NCBI GenBank assembly: GCA_017557005.1 | Contig: JAFZFZ010000020.1 | Coordinates: 81,407 to 145,406, forward strand | DNA: 64,000 nt | Direction of reading: 5' to 3' | Source: Bacteroidaceae bacterium | GTDB lineage: Bacteria; Bacteroidota; Bacteroidia; Bacteroidales; Bacteroidaceae | In this document: positions 26,480 through 35,852 of the stretch, piece after piece | Layout of the letters: each line of letters starts with the position of its first letter | Numbering within the stretch: position 1 is the first letter of the stretch | Notes under the pieces: generated by a model | The model's input: the letters and a program-made list of their open reading frames with translations, nothing else | Databases searched by the model: none | What the model was told of the DNA's origin: nothing | Made by a program: the position numbers and the translations under genes

Positions 26480-26712
26480 TAGATTTGTAGAGTAAAAACA
26501 AAGGTAGAAAAAAATCCCTACCTTTGTAAGAGTTAACCAAAGGAGAGAGGTGAACTAGTGTGTTTTCTAGCCTCATGAGCTATGCACGGAAACAGTCCTC
26601 TTCTCCTTTCCGTTGAACGGAAGAGCCAACTATATTTGTAGGTTCAAAGACCTAATAAAGGATTCAGTTAGTTCAACTCCCGGTTAACAAAAACTTATAA
26701 CAATGCAAAGAT
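26480..26712 (+). ncRNA. candidate bridge RNA region of the IS110 element
   Basis: A non-coding segment of about 230 nt between the element's left end and the transposase start, the place where IS110-group elements encode their bridge RNA. It folds well by eye: ACAAAGGTAG (26498-26507) pairs perfectly with CTACCTTTGT (26518-26527), and TTCCGT-TGA-ACGGAA forms a second hairpin at 26608-26622. Loops that would bind target and donor were not assigned. Position and structure support the call; expression is unproven. Confidence 0.55.
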
Positions 26713-27717
26713 ATGGAAAAAGATCATTACATCGGAGTGGACATCTCAAAAAGAACGATTGATGTGGCAATTTATGTCAAGAACCAGGTAAAGAAGGGTG
26801 CCTTCCCTCATGAAACCTTCTCGAATTCTGAAGATGGATTCAAGGATATGAAGAGATGGTTGCGCAAGCAAAATACTGTTCTCTCCAAGTCTCTATTCTG
26901 CATGGAGGCCACAGGAAACTACACATACGAACTCTGTCTTTTCCTTGAGCAGCAGAGTGTGGATTACTCGATACAAAGTCCCCTCCACCTGAAACGATCT
27001 TTCGGTTTGACGCACGGAAAGAATGACAAGATTGACGCCTCTCGTATTGCTTATTATGCCTATCTTCACCGTGAAGACATCAAACTTACCAAGCTGGCAT
27101 CTGAAAGCGTTCGCAAGCTAAAATCCTTAATTGCAGAGAGAAAGAGCTTTGTTGTAGAGATTGCACGCTGCAAGGCACAACTCAAAGAAGCTGGAGAGAA
27201 TGCCCCAAGCCCAGGTACTGTCAAGCGCACAGAAGCCCTGCAACTATTCCTCGAGAGTCAGGTTGAAGCTATCGAAGATGAAATGGCCCAGACCATAGAG
27301 ACCGATGAGCAGATGAGGACCAATTACAATCTGCTGCTATCTGTTGACGGCATAGGTGTTGTCAATGCCATCAATACGATAATAGCTACCCATAACTTTG
27401 AAATGTTTGATAACGCTAGACAGTATGCAAGCTATATCGGAGTGGCTCCATTTGAGCACACATCAGGAACCAGTGTAAGAGGTCGGACACATGTCGAGCC
27501 TGGAGCCAAGATGCTAAAAGCAGACTTGACTGGTGCCGTAAGATCATGTATAAATCACGACAAGGAAATCAGAAAATACTATGAACGAAAGATTGCAGAA
27601 GGAAAAGCTTATGGGGTTGTAGCAAATGCCATTAAGTTCAAGCTCTTGCTACGAATGTTTGCCGTAATAAAGCGCGGGACGCCTTTTGTAAGGAAACCTG
27701 ACTTCATTTATTCATAA
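26713..27717 (+). CDS. IS110-family transposase (DEDD recombinase)
   Basis: 334 aa, full length. The N-terminal RuvC-like DEDD domain has HYIGVDISKRTIDVAIY (first Asp at residue 10), MEATGNYTYEL (Glu), and GKNDKIDASRIAYYA (paired Asp). The C-terminal Transposase_20 domain has LLLSVDGIGVVNAINTIIA and YIGVAPFEHTSGTSVRG, which contains the catalytic-serine region. The frame is intact, so the element may be active. The RNA-bearing non-coding stretch is upstream, as in the IS110 group; the IS1111 group carries it downstream. Confidence 0.92.
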   Translation: MEKDHYIGVDISKRTIDVAIYVKNQVKKGAFPHETFSNSEDGFKDMKRWLRKQNTVLSKSLFCMEATGNYTYELCLFLEQQSVDYSIQSPLHLKRSFGLTHGKNDKIDASRIAYYAYLHREDIKLTKLASESVRKLKSLIAERKSFVVEIARCKAQLKEAGENAPSPGTVKRTEALQLFLESQVEAIEDEMAQTIETDEQMRTNYNLLLSVDGIGVVNAINTIIATHNFEMFDNARQYASYIGVAPFEHTSGTSVRGRTHVEPGAKMLKADLTGAVRSCINHDKEIRKYYERKIAEGKAYGVVANAIKFKLLLRMFAVIKRGTPFVRKPDFIYS

Positions 27718-27762
27718 ATAGTAAAAATAATAGCAAATTTATTTGGAGATATCCTATATTTC

Positions 27763-28270
27763 TGTGTGAACTACCTAAATAACCGTGTTTTCGTGTGGAA
27801 TCGGGTTGATAGTTAAATTCGTGAGATTCGTGAGATTCGTGGTCAAACAGAAACAGCTGTTAGTTATTATGACTAAACAAAATTACTAAGTTTTTTAACT
27901 TACCTACACAATAATCTATTTTATCCCGCGTTTATGAATAACGTATGCGCGTGGATAGCCGCTGGCGGTGAAAGCACGCGGGGCGTGCGGTGAAAGCCAC
28001 GGAGTGGCGGTTAAAGTGCCTTTGGCACGGTTAAGGGTTAAGGGTTAGAGACCGTAGACCGTTGACGATAACGTTGACGATAACGAAAACGAAAACCTCC
28101 ATCCGGATGGCCTGACCGTTGACCGTAGACTGTTGACGATAACGATGACGAAGACGAAGAAAAATACCACCTCCCCCTTACAGGGTACTCCTCCTAATTT
28201 AGGAGGAGAAATTAACCTGCTGGATGGAGACCGTTGACCGTAGACCGTTGACCATTGACAGTTGACAAAA
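27763..28270. repeat. repeat mosaic before sprA, with a hairpin array
   Basis: Right half of the interrupted composite repeat (27763-27850, with TTCGTGAGATTCGTGAGATTCG in part); AT-rich stretch; hairpin array 27963-28035 (GCACGC-GGG-GCGTGC, GCCAC-GGA-GTGGC, GTGCC-TTT-GGCAC with GGTGAAA/GGTTAAA); GACCGTAGACCGTTGACG and AACGAAAACGAAAAC words with CCATCCGGATGG (28045-28165); CTCCCCCTTACAGGGTACTCC plus a TCCTCCTAATTTAGGAGGA palindrome (28170-28212, quoted in part); GTTGACCGTAGACCGTTGACC words up to the sprA start. No gene. Confidence 0.8.
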
Positions 28271-28274
28271 TGAA

Positions 28275-31200
28275 ATGGAAGAAAGAGTGAGACACAAGAT
28301 ATTGACAATACTGCTAACGATGATGGCTTTTGCGATGAACGCAAAGGCTCAAGGTGTTGTGCAGTTTGCCGACTCACTCAACAAGGAGACGCGCTATGAA
28401 GTGGCGAAGACCGCACCCGACAACGAGAAGGACCTGGAGCGCAAGGCGGTGGACCTGCGCAACCCGGAGAACCTGACGACGGAGACGACCTACGACGAGA
28501 AGACACATACGTACATCGTGGGTAACAAGATAGGCGACTCGTACCTGTCGGTGCCCCTACTGATGACTCCCGAGGAGTATGCAGCATGGAGCATGAAGCG
28601 CTCGCTGGACGCTTACTTCCGCAACAAGAACCAGGAGGAGTTTGAGAAGGAGGGCAAGAAGGAGAAGTTTGACTTCACAGATATGAAGTTTGACCTGGGC
28701 CCCGCGGAGAAGATCTTCGGCCCTGGTGGCGTACAGATCAAGACGCAGGGATCGGCCGAACTGAAGTTTGGCTTCAACCAGAAGAGCATCGACAACCCCT
28801 CGCTGCCGACACGTAGCCGCAACACCTTCGGGTTTGACTTCGACGAGAAGATCAACCTGAGCATCAATGGTAAGGTGGGCGACAAGGTGAACCTCAACAT
28901 GAACTACAACACGGAGGCGACCTTCGACATAGACTCGAAGAAGATGAAGCTCAAGTACGACGGCAAGGAGGATGAGATCATCAAACTGCTTGAAGCGGGT
29001 AACGTGAGCTTCCCCACCAACTCGTCACTCATATCGGGTGCCACCTCGCTCTTCGGTATACGTGCCGACCTGCAGTTTGGCAAGCTGTCGCTACAGACAG
29101 TGGTGTCGCAGAAGACCTCGGAGAGCAGTTCGGTAAGCTCAAAGGGCGGCAGCCAGCTGACGGAGTTTGAAATCGATGTGGCGGACTACGACGAGAACCG
29201 ACACTTCTTCCTGGCACACTACTTCCGCGAGACCTATGACCGCAACATGGCGCAGCTGCCTACCATCCTGTCGGGGGTAGTGATCACGCGCATCGAGCTG
29301 TGGGTGACCAACAAGACAAGCAACTACGACAACCCGCGCAACGTGATTGCCTTCACCGACCTGGGTGAACCATCGCGCATCAGCAACCCGCAGTGGACAG
29401 CCACGGGCGAGCGCATGCCTAACAACACGGCCAACAGCCTCTACTACCAGATGGCAAACAACTACAGTGCCATCCGCGACATCGACCAGGTGGGGGCGGT
29501 GCTGGGCGACATGCTCTCGGGTAGCACCGACTATGAGAAGGTGGCCAACGCCCGCCTGCTGAGCCAGAGCGAATACACACTGAACAAGTCGTTGGGTTAT
29601 GTGTCGATGAAGTCGACGCTGAAGTCGGACGAGGTACTGGCGGTAGCCTTCGAGTATACCTATGCGGGCAAGACCTACCAAGTGGGTGAGTTCTCGACCG
29701 ACAAGAAGGAGCGAAGCGACGCCTTGTATGTGAAGTTACTGAAGTCGAACAGTTCATCGCCCGCCAATGCGACCTGGGACCTGATGATGAAGAACATCTA
29801 CTACCTGGGGGCAAACAGCATCACCTCGAAGGATTTCCGACTCGACATCGAATATGAGAGCGATAGCACGGGTACTAACCTACCCTACCTGCCCGAGGGC
29901 AACCTGAAGAGCAAGACGCTGCTGCAGCTGATGAACCTGGACCGCCTGGATGCGAAGCAGAATGCCAACCCGAACGGATTCTACGATTATGTGGAGGGAT
30001 ACACGGTGCAGTCATCAACGGGACGCATCATCTTCCCCGTGATCGAGCCTTTCGGTGCTCACCTGCGCAAGGTGATTGGCAACGATGCGGTGGCGGACAA
30101 GTATGTGTTCGAGGAGCTGTACGACTCGACCAAGACCACGGCCAAGCAGATTGCCGAGAAGAATAAGTTTATCCTCACGGGTGAATATGCGGGATCGGGA
30201 GGCAACGTGATACAGCTGGGTGCCTACAACATTCCGCGCGGATCGGTGAAGGTGACGGCAGGTGGCGTGACGCTGACCGAGAACAGCGACTATACGGTGG
30301 ACTACACCATGGGTACGGTGACCATCATCAACCAGAGCATCCTGGATGCGGGCACACCGGTGAACGTATCGATGGAGAGCAACACGGTGTTTAACATGCA
30401 GCGCAAGACGATGCTGGGCATGAACTGGGCATACGACTTCAACAAGGACTTCAAGCTGGGTGGTACGCTGATGTACCTGAACGAGAAGCCGCTCACAAGT
30501 AAGGTGAGCATGGGCGACGAACCGCTGAAGAACACGCTGTGGGGCCTCAACATGGCATGGAAGCATGAGAGCCAGCTGCTCACCAACATGCTGGACCTGC
30601 TGCCGGGACTGCACGTGACACAGCCCTCGCGCATCAACTTCACCGCGGAGTTTGCGCAACTCGTGGCGGGGGTGTCGAACCAGGTACAGGGTAGCGCCTC
30701 GTATATCGACGACTTTGAGAGCAGCGAGAGTGGCATCGACATCAAGTCGCCCAGCGCATGGATGCTATCGGGCATACCGGCATCGCAACCCTACGCGAAC
30801 CTTGTAGATGACACGCGCACGGGCATGAACCGCGCACTGATCAACTGGTTTACCATAGACCCGCTCTTCACACGACGCAACTCATCGCTGACACCGGCAC
30901 ATATCAAGAGTGACCTGGAGCAGCTGTCGAACCACTACGTGCGCGAGGTGTACGAGCGCGAGCTATATCCTAATAAGGAGAGCACCTACGGCGAGTCGTC
31001 GACACTATCGGTGCTGAACCTGGCCTACTACCCCGACGAGCGTGGTCCCTACAACCTGGATACGAACCTGACACCCGAGGGTAAGCTCCTCAACCCGGAA
31101 CAACGCTGGGGCGGTATCATGCGACAGCTGACGACGACCGACTTTGAGAGCTCGAACATCGAGTACATCGAGTTCTGGATGCTGGATCCCTTCATCTATA

Positions 31201-34200
31201 ACCCCGAGGCACGGGGTGGTGACTTCTACATCAACCTGGGTGAGGTGTCGGAGGATGTGCTGAAGGATGGTAAGAAATTCTACGAGAATGGTATGCCCGT
31301 GACGGAGGCTGCCGGCTCCTATACCGAGACGCAGTGGGGACGTGTGCCCACGGCGGCAAGCCTGGTGTATGCCTTCGACAATACAAGTGCCAACCGTCCG
31401 AAGCAGGATGTGGGCCTCAACGGACTGAGCAGCGAGGAGGAGCGACTCTTCCCCACCTACATGAACTACCTGGCCGACGTGCGCGGCAAGGTGAGCGAGG
31501 AGGTGTATCGCCAGCTGGAGGATGACCCTGCAGGTGACACGTATCACTTCTACCGTGGCGACGACTACGACGAGCAGCAGCTCTCGATACTGGAGCGTTA
31601 CAAGCGATTCAACAACACGGAGGGTAACTCGCCCTCATCGGAGGGTAGCACACGCTACGACAAGAGTGCGAAGACGACTCCCGACGTGGAGGATATCAAC
31701 CAGGACTACACGCTGGATGAGTATGAGAAGTACTTTGAGTATCGTATATCATTGCGTCCGCAGGACATGGCCGTGGGACGCAACCACATCACGGACATGC
31801 GTACCTACCGCACGAAGCTGCGCAATGGCAATACGGAGGCGGTAAACTGGTATAAGTTCCGCGTGCCCATCGATGGCTACGAGAAGGTGGTGGGAAGCAT
31901 ACGCGACTTTACCTCACTGCGCTTCATGCGTATCTACATGACGGGATTCAGCGAACCGGTGATCGTGCGTCTGGCTACGATGGAGCTCATCCGCGGCACA
32001 TGGCGCAGCTACGACCAGCCCATCTACTCGGCTACCAACAAGGCGCCCAAGGTGAGCGGTAGCATGGTGGTGGCATCGGTCAACATCGAGGAGAACGGCG
32101 ACCGCATGCCGGTGAACTACACCATGCCGCCGGGCATCTCACGTGTGCTCGACCCCTCGCAGCCTCAGCTACGACAGGACAATGAGCAGGCGATGAGTCT
32201 GCAGATCACGGGACTGGAGCCGAACGAGGCACGTGCCGTATACAACAAGACGAACCTCGACCTGCGCAGGTATGAGCATGTGCAGATGTATGTGCATGCC
32301 GAAAACCTCGTGGATATGGCCAACGAGGTGAAGGATGGGGAGATGACCGTATTCGTGCGACTGGGATCGGACTACAAGAGCAACTACTATGAGTATGAGA
32401 TTCCGCTCACCATCACACCCGAGGGTTACTATGATGGTAACACGACGAACGGATGCAAGGCGGTGTGGCCCGAAGAGAACATGCTGGACATCGACTTCAC
32501 CAAGCTGACGGAGCTGAAGCGCCGACGCAACCTGGCAGCCAACAGCAACCCGGAGGTGACGAAGACGAAGATATACTCGGAGTTTGACGAGGACAACCCC
32601 AAGAACCGCATCAGCGTGGTGGGTAACCCGACCATCGGAAAGGTGAAGACGGTGATGGTGGGCGTGCGCAACAACTCGCGCTCGACCAAAGCCATCGAGG
32701 TATGGGTCAACGAGCTGCGCCTCACGGGATTCAACAACCAGGGTGGCTGGGCGGCACAGAGCGCACTGAACGTGCAGCTGTCGGATGCGGGTAGCGTGAA
32801 CATGAGCGGACGTGCCGAGACGGCTGGCTTCGGCGGATTGGAGCAGGGGGTGAGCCAGCGACGCATCGACGACTACTACCAGTATGCCGTGACCACGAGC
32901 TTTGACCTGGGACGCTTCTTCCCCGAGAAGATGAAGCTGAACCTGCCGCTCTACTACTCGTACCAGCAGGAGAAGACATCACCACTGTATAGTCCGTTCG
33001 ACACGGACCTCTACCTGGATGATATGCTGGAGACATTGCCCACGATGGAGCGCGACTCGCTGGCATCGATTGCCAACCTGGTGACGACATCGAAGAACCT
33101 GAGCTTGAGCAACGTGAAGATAAACATCGCAAGCAAGAAGCCGATGCCTTATGACCCGGCCAACTTCAACTTCGGTTTCTCGCACAGCGTAAAGGACAAC
33201 TCGGGCAACACGACACAGTATCAGCACCAGCTCACCTGGCGTGCCGTGGCGGGCTATACCTATGCGCCGGCCATGAAGCCGTGGCAGCCCTTCAACAGCA
33301 TCAAGGCGAAGTCAAAGTGGCTGGATATGTTCAAGGAGGTGGGCATCAGTCCGCTCCCGCAGAGCTTTGCCTTCAACACGGAGATGAACCGTACCTATTT
33401 CGAGCTGCAGACACGTGACCTGCAGAGCTCGTTCGGTGGCATGGGCATACCGGTGACCTTCTCACAGGAGTTTATGTGGAACCGCAACATGGATATACGC
33501 TGGGATCTGCTGAAGGCGCTCAAGATGAACCTCAACACGCGCACGAATGCCGAGATCGAGGAGCCCTATGTACCGGTAAACAAGGCGCTATACCCGGATG
33601 AGTATGCCTTCTGGAAGGATTCTATACAGCATAGCCTCGCCCGCATGGGACGTCCGCTCGACTATCAGCAGTCGTTCAGCGCATCGTACCAGCTGCCGCT
33701 GAGCAAGTTGCCGATACTGGACTGGACATCGATGGATGCCAACTTCTCGTCATCGTATAGCTGGGACCGCGGTGCTACACTGGCGGGAGGCACGACCTAT
33801 GGTAACACGGTGGCCAACCAGCGCTCGCTCACCGTGAACGGTAAGCTGAACCTGGAGAACCTATATAATAAGGTGGACTTCCTGAAGGAGACGAACAAGA
33901 AGTTTGCCTCTACGAAGGGACGCACCACAACAAAGAAGACAACTACGACGAAGAAGCCGAAGAAGTTTACGCAGGAACTGAAGATATTGCCCGACAGCAC
34001 CTATACCATCAAGCATGGACAGAAGAGCAAGCGTCCGGAGGTGGCCTCGCGCACCAAGGAGGGACGACCCTACAAGGTGAAGTACAAGGTGATAGATGAG
34101 AACACCATCGCACTGACGGGCCCTGACACGGCCAACGTGAAGCTGACCATCGGACCGGGACCGGACATCTCGGAACTGCCGTGGTACAAGGCGGCACAGT

Positions 34201-35615
34201 ATACGGCACGCGGACTGATGCTGGTGCGCAACGTGTCGGCCACCTACAAGAACGTGAACTCGATGGCTCTGCCGGGATTCATGCCTCAGGCTGGCGGCTT
34301 GCTCGGACAGAGCAATGCGGGCGGACTCTATGCGCCGGGATGGGACTTTGCCTTCGGACTCACGGGTGACGACTACCTGCAGCGTGCCTTCGACAATGGC
34401 TGGCTGCTCGACAATGATAGCATCGCCTATGCGTCGACCTCGAACGCTACCGAGGATCTGCAGATAAAGGCTACCCTGGAGCCGGCACGCGACTTCAAGA
34501 TCGACCTCAACGCGTCGTGGGTGAAGAGCAACGCACGTAACGTACAGTTTATGTATGCAGGTATGCCCGAGACACGTACGGGTACGTTCAACATGACAAC
34601 CATCACCATCGGATCGGCCTTCGAACGCCGCATGGCAAGCAATGGCTATCACTCGGAACGCTTCAGCGACTTCGTGCAGAGCCTGGAGACGGTGCAGCGA
34701 CGTGTGCAGGGCCAATATGCAGGAGCTACCTATCCTGAGGGTACGGCACTGGCCGGCATGCCCTTCAATGCGGCTAATGGCGGCGTGGGCAAGTACTCAC
34801 CCGACGTGATGATACCGGCCTTCCTGGCTACCTATGCTGGGGGCGACGCCACCTCGTCGAGCCTGAGCCTGTTCCCCTCGATGCTGTCGATGCTCCCCAA
34901 CTGGCGACTCACCTACAGCGGACTGGGCAAACTGCCGATGTTTAAGAAGCACTTCAAGAGCGTGAACATCAACCACTCGTATAAGAGTGTGTACTCGGTG
35001 GGATCGTTCAACACGTACAGCACCTATCAGGAGTATATGAACGGACTGGGATTCATACAGGATGTGACCACGGGAAGTCCTGTGCCCTCGTCGATGTTTG
35101 ACATCTCGGCCGTGAGCATCAACGAACAGTTCTCACCGCTCATCGGTGTGGATGTGACACTGCTCAACAACATGACTGCGAAACTGGAATATAAGAAGAG
35201 CCGCGTGATGAACCTGAGCATGTCGGCCGTGCAGCTGGTAGAGACCAACTCGGACGATATCGTGCTGGGCGTGGGCTATAAGATGACGAACGTGAAACTG
35301 TTTGGTGTGGGCAAGCGACCCACCAACACGGGAGGCGGACGCGGACGCGTGAACAACGACCTGAACCTACGTGCGGACTTCTCTTGGCGCGACCAGAGTG
35401 CGCTGTGCCGCAACATACAGGATATCACCACGCAGGCGACCAGTGGCAACAAGGCGCTGAAGATGTCGCTCTCGGCGGACTATACCTTCTCGCGCATGCT
35501 GACGCTGAATGCTTACTTTGACCATCAGACCAATATCCCCGTGGTATCGGCCAATGCCTACCCCACCTCAACGAACGACTTCGGCATATCTATGAAGTTT
35601 GCGTTGACGAGGTAA
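28275..35615 (+). CDS. sprA: SprA/Sov-type outer-membrane translocon protein (type IX secretion)
   Basis: 2446 aa, the usual size of SprA. Signal peptide residues 1-25 (ILTILLTMMAFAMNAKAQ, cleavage after AKA or AQ). The N-terminal region has the SprA_N-like block FGPGGVQIKTQGSAELKFGF and VNLNMNYNTEATFD, repeated in similar form further on. The rest is dominated by alternating beta-strand patterns and ends in a strand with terminal FALTR, typical of an outer-membrane barrel. SprA is the giant barrel through which type IX secretion cargo crosses the outer membrane. No other secretion-system gene is in the window. Strongly GC-rich, biased codon use compared with the neighbouring glycosyltransferases. 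The start codon lies 5 nt after GTTGACC repeat words. A short Lys/Thr-rich stretch (about 1880-1895, TTTKKPKK) looks like a loop. Confidence 0.93.
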   Translation: MEERVRHKILTILLTMMAFAMNAKAQGVVQFADSLNKETRYEVAKTAPDNEKDLERKAVDLRNPENLTTETTYDEKTHTYIVGNKIGDSYLSVPLLMTPEEYAAWSMKRSLDAYFRNKNQEEFEKEGKKEKFDFTDMKFDLGPAEKIFGPGGVQIKTQGSAELKFGFNQKSIDNPSLPTRSRNTFGFDFDEKINLSINGKVGDKVNLNMNYNTEATFDIDSKKMKLKYDGKEDEIIKLLEAGNVSFPTNSSLISGATSLFGIRADLQFGKLSLQTVVSQKTSESSSVSSKGGSQLTEFEIDVADYDENRHFFLAHYFRETYDRNMAQLPTILSGVVITRIELWVTNKTSNYDNPRNVIAFTDLGEPSRISNPQWTATGERMPNNTANSLYYQMANNYSAIRDIDQVGAVLGDMLSGSTDYEKVANARLLSQSEYTLNKSLGYVSMKSTLKSDEVLAVAFEYTYAGKTYQVGEFSTDKKERSDALYVKLLKSNSSSPANATWDLMMKNIYYLGANSITSKDFRLDIEYESDSTGTNLPYLPEGNLKSKTLLQLMNLDRLDAKQNANPNGFYDYVEGYTVQSSTGRIIFPVIEPFGAHLRKVIGNDAVADKYVFEELYDSTKTTAKQIAEKNKFILTGEYAGSGGNVIQLGAYNIPRGSVKVTAGGVTLTENSDYTVDYTMGTVTIINQSILDAGTPVNVSMESNTVFNMQRKTMLGMNWAYDFNKDFKLGGTLMYLNEKPLTSKVSMGDEPLKNTLWGLNMAWKHESQLLTNMLDLLPGLHVTQPSRINFTAEFAQLVAGVSNQVQGSASYIDDFESSESGIDIKSPSAWMLSGIPASQPYANLVDDTRTGMNRALINWFTIDPLFTRRNSSLTPAHIKSDLEQLSNHYVREVYERELYPNKESTYGESSTLSVLNLAYYPDERGPYNLDTNLTPEGKLLNPEQRWGGIMRQLTTTDFESSNIEYIEFWMLDPFIYNPEARGGDFYINLGEVSEDVLKDGKKFYENGMPVTEAAGSYTETQWGRVPTAASLVYAFDNTSANRPKQDVGLNGLSSEEERLFPTYMNYLADVRGKVSEEVYRQLEDDPAGDTYHFYRGDDYDEQQLSILERYKRFNNTEGNSPSSEGSTRYDKSAKTTPDVEDINQDYTLDEYEKYFEYRISLRPQDMAVGRNHITDMRTYRTKLRNGNTEAVNWYKFRVPIDGYEKVVGSIRDFTSLRFMRIYMTGFSEPVIVRLATMELIRGTWRSYDQPIYSATNKAPKVSGSMVVASVNIEENGDRMPVNYTMPPGISRVLDPSQPQLRQDNEQAMSLQITGLEPNEARAVYNKTNLDLRRYEHVQMYVHAENLVDMANEVKDGEMTVFVRLGSDYKSNYYEYEIPLTITPEGYYDGNTTNGCKAVWPEENMLDIDFTKLTELKRRRNLAANSNPEVTKTKIYSEFDEDNPKNRISVVGNPTIGKVKTVMVGVRNNSRSTKAIEVWVNELRLTGFNNQGGWAAQSALNVQLSDAGSVNMSGRAETAGFGGLEQGVSQRRIDDYYQYAVTTSFDLGRFFPEKMKLNLPLYYSYQQEKTSPLYSPFDTDLYLDDMLETLPTMERDSLASIANLVTTSKNLSLSNVKINIASKKPMPYDPANFNFGFSHSVKDNSGNTTQYQHQLTWRAVAGYTYAPAMKPWQPFNSIKAKSKWLDMFKEVGISPLPQSFAFNTEMNRTYFELQTRDLQSSFGGMGIPVTFSQEFMWNRNMDIRWDLLKALKMNLNTRTNAEIEEPYVPVNKALYPDEYAFWKDSIQHSLARMGRPLDYQQSFSASYQLPLSKLPILDWTSMDANFSSSYSWDRGATLAGGTTYGNTVANQRSLTVNGKLNLENLYNKVDFLKETNKKFASTKGRTTTKKTTTTKKPKKFTQELKILPDSTYTIKHGQKSKRPEVASRTKEGRPYKVKYKVIDENTIALTGPDTANVKLTIGPGPDISELPWYKAAQYTARGLMLVRNVSATYKNVNSMALPGFMPQAGGLLGQSNAGGLYAPGWDFAFGLTGDDYLQRAFDNGWLLDNDSIAYASTSNATEDLQIKATLEPARDFKIDLNASWVKSNARNVQFMYAGMPETRTGTFNMTTITIGSAFERRMASNGYHSERFSDFVQSLETVQRRVQGQYAGATYPEGTALAGMPFNAANGGVGKYSPDVMIPAFLATYAGGDATSSSLSLFPSMLSMLPNWRLTYSGLGKLPMFKKHFKSVNINHSYKSVYSVGSFNTYSTYQEYMNGLGFIQDVTTGSPVPSSMFDISAVSINEQFSPLIGVDVTLLNNMTAKLEYKKSRVMNLSMSAVQLVETNSDDIVLGVGYKMTNVKLFGVGKRPTNTGGGRGRVNNDLNLRADFSWRDQSALCRNIQDITTQATSGNKALKMSLSADYTFSRMLTLNAYFDHQTNIPVVSANAYPTSTNDFGISMKFALTR

Positions 35616-35619
35616 AGCG

Positions 35620-35750
35620 CCTTGGTTAAGGGTTGAGGGTTGAGGGGTTAGGGTTTAGAGTTTAGAGTTTAGAGTTTAGGGTGCAGGGGTTAGGGGTGAG
35701 GGTTGAGGGTTTAGAGGTGAGGGTTGAGGGTTTAGAGGTGAGGGGGCCAT
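35620..35750. repeat. GGTTGAGG/TTTAGAG heptamer tract
   Basis: Tandem GGGTTGAGGGTTGAGGGGT and TTTAGAGTTTAGAGTTTAG words followed by CCATCCGGAT, filling the gap between sprA and radA. Similar words occur at 17935-18070 and 37221-37345. Confidence 0.75.
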
Positions 35751-35852
35751 CCGGATAGTTAACTTTCATTTTTTTATTCTCAATTTAAAAAGTCGGTTTG
35801 AGAGTGGGGAATCAAAAGGAAAGTGTTAACTTCGCACCATAATTATATATAT

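Larger units (their letters stand above)
26477..27762 (+). mobile_element. IS110-family insertion sequence
   Basis: About 1286 bp. The left flank ends TCTGTGATTTC (26466-26476) and the right flank begins TGTGTGAAC (27763); joined, they recreate the intact repeat word TCTGTGATTTCTGTGTGAAC seen at 26226-26245. This places the boundaries within one or two bases. There are no terminal inverted repeats or target duplication, as expected for IS110. A CT dinucleotide occurs at both junctions, like the core of characterised IS110 members. Contains a DEDD transposase and a long 5' non-coding segment. Confidence 0.8.

Noticed and set aside
33861..34715. Long minus-strand frame opposite sprA (284 codons)
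   Set aside because: Shadow of the GC-biased sprA frame; no motif and no promoter.
28275..35615. sprA as an ordinary repeat adhesin
   Set aside because: Length, signal peptide, SprA_N-like blocks and barrel-like end fit the type IX translocon, and tandem adhesin repeats are absent.
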